DNA from: Diadema setosum
Lineage: Eukaryota; Echinodermata; Echinoidea; Diadematoida; Diadematidae
DNA length: 64,000 nt
Reading direction: 5' to 3'
Assembly (NCBI GenBank): GCA_033980235.1
Contig: CM067062.1
Location: forward strand, 16,209,801 to 16,273,800
A model generated the notes under the pieces. The model worked only from the letters and a program-made list of their open reading frames with translations. It did not search any database and was not told the DNA's origin. This document shows positions 60,653 through 64,000 of this stretch, in pieces (positions within the stretch are counted from its first letter, which is position 1; each line of letters opens with the position of its first letter). A program made the translations under genes and the position numbers.

Positions 60653-61960
60653 AATCAGAATAATAGGAATACCTGGTATCCATTTTATACACAACACTGT
60701 TAAGAAACTGGTTCTACAAATACACTGTACATGGTAAATGGTATAGTGCCTGTAATACAAACAAACTAAACTAAGTGCATAATTCCATAGGAAATGCCCT
60801 TGCATGGAAGAAGCATTACAAGTACTGTACAATGTAGCACCAGATTCATCAAAATTGTCTAGAAACCTTAATTCTAAAAAATAAATAAATAAATAAATCC
60901 ATATATAATTCTATTATATGATTCATCAGTACTATTACAAAATCAGAAATACAACAGCAAACTTTATTTGTGACATTATGACATTTTCAGTGGTCCACTT
61001 TAATGTCTTGGTATGACCATGGACCATGTAGCTCCATGGTGTCACAGTAGAAAAGAAAAACTTACAGCTAGAAGCAAGATAAAACTATTTGGTGCGGATT
61101 AACTATCTATCTCACATACATGCCTCCTTATCAGAAGAGAGGTCATGTCTTGGTTGAAATACCTGTATCTCCACAAACCTTTGAACTCAATGCAGGAAGA
61201 ACACCTACAGTCTAGTCTTGAGTCAAGATGCCCTTTTTTTTCCATTTTTGCCTCTTTCTATTCACTACTTTTATTACAGCTATAAATTACGATAATTTCT
61301 TCATAACCGGATGACAAGTCCCGAGTATACTTGGGTGGGGGTCTATGGGAAATGCATGTTGTTGCAAAATCAACCCATCCTCAATGGGTTCAAGTAAAAA
61401 GAAACTGGAATGTAATATTCTCATTTTTTGAGGCCAGGGTTAGCCAACTTTGAATTATTGCACAATTCACAAAAACTCTCAACTTATATTCCTACATGTA
61501 TACTTATGACTAGTAAGCATCTTACAGTGTAAATGTAACAATGTATAAGAGTCTTATATCTTGCATTAAAAGTACACTAGTAGGCCCCTAAAATCGCTCA
61601 TGATTGAGAATTTTTAATTCAACATTACCAACTGGCACTCACTAGGATCTATAGATACATGAAGAGTACTCAAAGGTAGGCTATTAGATGATAAACTTCA
61701 AACTGGCCTCAGAGCTGTCATTTTCCAATCAGTCTGTGCTGGTTTGTTGTGCTACAAATAGTCATCTGTTTTAAAAATAAGATCAAATCTGTATACTATT
61801 CTGTACCACATGGTGTGGTATGCTAATGCATCCCTGTGTTTTTGTGAAAGATCAACTTAATCGAGACTCTATGCCTATATACCTTGTAGATCCATGTGAT
61901 ACATTGTACAATGCAATGTGGTTATATATTCACAGATACATTTGTACAATGCACTTTCTC

Positions 61961-62406
61961 AATAGGCCTGTGCACACACAATGAAAATCGAAATTACAAT
62001 TGCGATCCAAATTTCGATTTTTTTTTTTGACCGTTCATACACAAGGAAAAATCGCACTTCACAGCAAGGAAAGAACGATCAGTGGCCAAATTGCGCATGC
62101 GTGAAACTTGCATGACCGAAGACTGACCCTGCGGTCCCAATAATGTTGACGTTCACGCGCTACGAACGATGGGATTAAAAATACCAATTTCCGAATCTCG
62201 ATTGCGCTCACACACATGACGCTTGGCAAAATAATCGCGATTATTCAGAAAAATCGCTTTAATAGTGCGAGTTGGATCGCGATTAGGATCGTGAAAATTA
62301 GAGAAATTTTTCTGTCCACACAGGAAAAAAATTTCAAAATTTTGATCACGAAAAGAAAATCGATTTTTAAATCTCACTTTTTCCCTTGTGTGTGAACGGG
62401 CCTATT
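61961..62406. mobile_element. Inverted-repeat element with AATAGGCC ends
   Basis: The left AATAGGCCTGTGCACACACA and right complement AATAGGCCCGTTCACACACA are inverted ends of a 446-bp unit. The interior contains many AAATCGATT / AATCGCGATT words. No coding region. Confidence 0.85.
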
Positions 62407-64000
62407 ATATATGCCAAATCTCCTGTCATTTTCAAGAACAGTACTGGGCTTTGCAGCATCATACACACCCTTTGACTGTGCTATAAAAGCTGTTGGGTCC
62501 TTGAGTATGTAGAGCTTGACACATGTGCTATGCACTTTATTGATTGACAGTGTGTCACTGGCCCGCCATGTATTTCACAGCGGCCATAGAATGCACTAGT
62601 TTAATTCTGTTCAAATTGCATTTTATGGTTTTCAGTGCGTTGTGGTCTGAGAGAATGGCAGTCCACACACATCACTGAAAGCAAATCAGTTGAAGCTGAT
62701 CATTTAATGAACTCTGTTTTGTAGAGGTGTGAAGAGATACAACTATTCTCTACATAATCTGCAAGGTCATTGATAGTGAGAAATACTTCTGTGTATTGCA
62801 TACATTCAGGTGTAGCATCTTCTATTAATATAATCACGGTGAAAATCTCAACAATTTTTTTTTTTTTTTTAGTTTTAAAATCACTTACGGTAAATTCTAC
62901 ATTCCATCCTGGCAGATACCATGATACTTTCAATTTTTAAAAAAGTTCTAATTTTCCTAATTTTTCCAAAGATCATCTACACACGGTTGTAGATTCACAA
63001 TTTCCCTGACTTTAAATGGATAAAATGATTTTATTAGGGTGATGATGTAGCAATGAGTCACTAGAGTGAATTTCCAAAGAGTATAATAATAAAGTACAAT
63101 TTGTAGTCACCCCCCCCCCCAAAAAAAGAGCAATATATATAATTAATTTAAAAAAAGAGCAATTGACAGTTCCAAAGCAAAACAACAGAAGTTTTAAGTT
63201 TTACAAATACATCTCCACAATTACAATGCCTTCAGGGAAATGTCAGGGTTCACCTTAATGGAAATGCTGAACAATTAATTTTAATGTGAAGATACAAGAT
63301 ATATTGTACAGCTGTCATCAAGACGCATAATGCCATAGTATACTGTATACACATACTATTAACTGCATTCAGCTGTGACTTGACTTGCCTGAATTGAACC
63401 AAATCCACTTTCCTTCCTGTGGTAAATGACCTCCTACTGTTTTTTGTTCTCACTCCCAGTGGGGTATTGGTAGCAGTGTAATCAGGTTGTTGTGCAAAAT
63501 AGAAACTAATCATAAAGGGTTACCTTTCCACACAGCACACTCTGGGGGTTTACAATGTATGTCTGTAATACTGTAAGCAGTTTCATGTCTGTCACAAGGC
63601 TGCCAACATTCAGAGGCATTGACATAAGGAAGTTTCCGATGAGTAATCTGGGACATACTTGTGTGGGATATGTTCATGATGCATCTCAATGAGCATATAC
63701 ATGTATATGATAATTCAATCACAAATCAAGAAAGCTTTTCTACTTGTTTGTCAGAACACAAAGAAATGCTACATGTGCCATGTATTTAGCAAGCCTATTT
63801 TTGGGTTGTTGTTTTGTTTTTGCGAATCAGGACTTCCTGACAATTTCATGAGTGCTTTAAAAATCTGCGATTGTGGAGTACACACTGATCACAGAAATGT
63901 ACACATAGGTATGTATGTGTGCACGTCACATTCATGTGGGGACTAGAGTTACTATTTTCGCATGCTTTTAAATTTGCGAATAGCACCAGACTTGTGAAAA

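Larger units (their letters stand above)
57621..64000. other. Upstream intron or 5' region
   Basis: No exon that I can support. It contains inverted-repeat remnants (60260-60652 and 61961-62406), AAT/ATA and poly-T tracts, and the start of another TTTTCGC-type MITE near 63950-64000 that is cut by the window end. A weak open segment at about 63400-63500 on the minus strand lacks good splice borders. Confidence 0.6.

Noticed and set aside
63400..63510. Minus-strand open segment reading like PDYTATNTPLGVRTKN
   Set aside because: No proper acceptor and only a GC-type donor; not enough for an upstream exon.
1..64000. tRNA, rRNA or CRISPR features
   Set aside because: Looked for cloverleaf-like or direct-repeat/spacer patterns while reading; none was convincing.

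Overview
The window looks like AT-rich nuclear DNA of an animal. It has spliced genes with long introns, no bacterial-style operons, many short inverted-repeat transposons (MITEs) and simple repeats. The MITE load and intron style suggest a marine invertebrate, possibly an echinoderm such as a sea urchin, but I cannot prove the taxon from sequence alone.

Nearly all convincing coding sequence belongs to one minus-strand gene, transcribed from high to low coordinates. I can chain twelve exons with matching phases and AG/GT borders: 57620-57543, 37147-36260, 35339-35259, 25644-25497, 24768-24581, 23862-23638, 22889-22684, 21344-21241, 19314-19091, 18129-17455, 14525-14330 and 13956-13843. Together they encode about 1042 residues. 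The first seen exon has a 3' splice acceptor, so the true 5' end lies further upstream, probably beyond base 64000. Three less certain exons (7846-7792, 5978-5894, 5770-5669) keep phase and end in a stop, giving about 1122 codons. A separate candidate alternative last exon lies at 38395-38303.

The predicted protein is long and mostly disordered. From the N-terminal side it has a short structured-looking segment, a very acidic exon, a short helix-like exon, a basic patch, a Gly/Pro-rich exon, Ser/Thr/Pro/Lys linkers, and then five dispersed copies of a Pro-x-Trp-(Lys)-x-x-Leu-x-x-Lys-Lys module, each in its own exon. Similar tryptophan/lysine motifs occur, as I recall them, in actin- or PP1-linked vertebrate proteins (taperin/phostensin N-terminal region, CRACD C-terminal region). 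A cytoskeletal regulator is therefore a reasonable but unproven guess. No gene symbol is assigned.

The rest is introns and flanks full of mobile-element remnants. These include a TA-flanked TTTTCGCG-rich MITE family with at least eight full or partial copies, TTAA-flanked foldback MITEs, a piggyBac-like nonautonomous element nested in one of them (the intact empty site is present elsewhere in the window), a pogo-like element, and several larger inverted-repeat elements. There are also minisatellites and a perfect 15-bp hairpin. I saw no tRNA, rRNA or CRISPR array.
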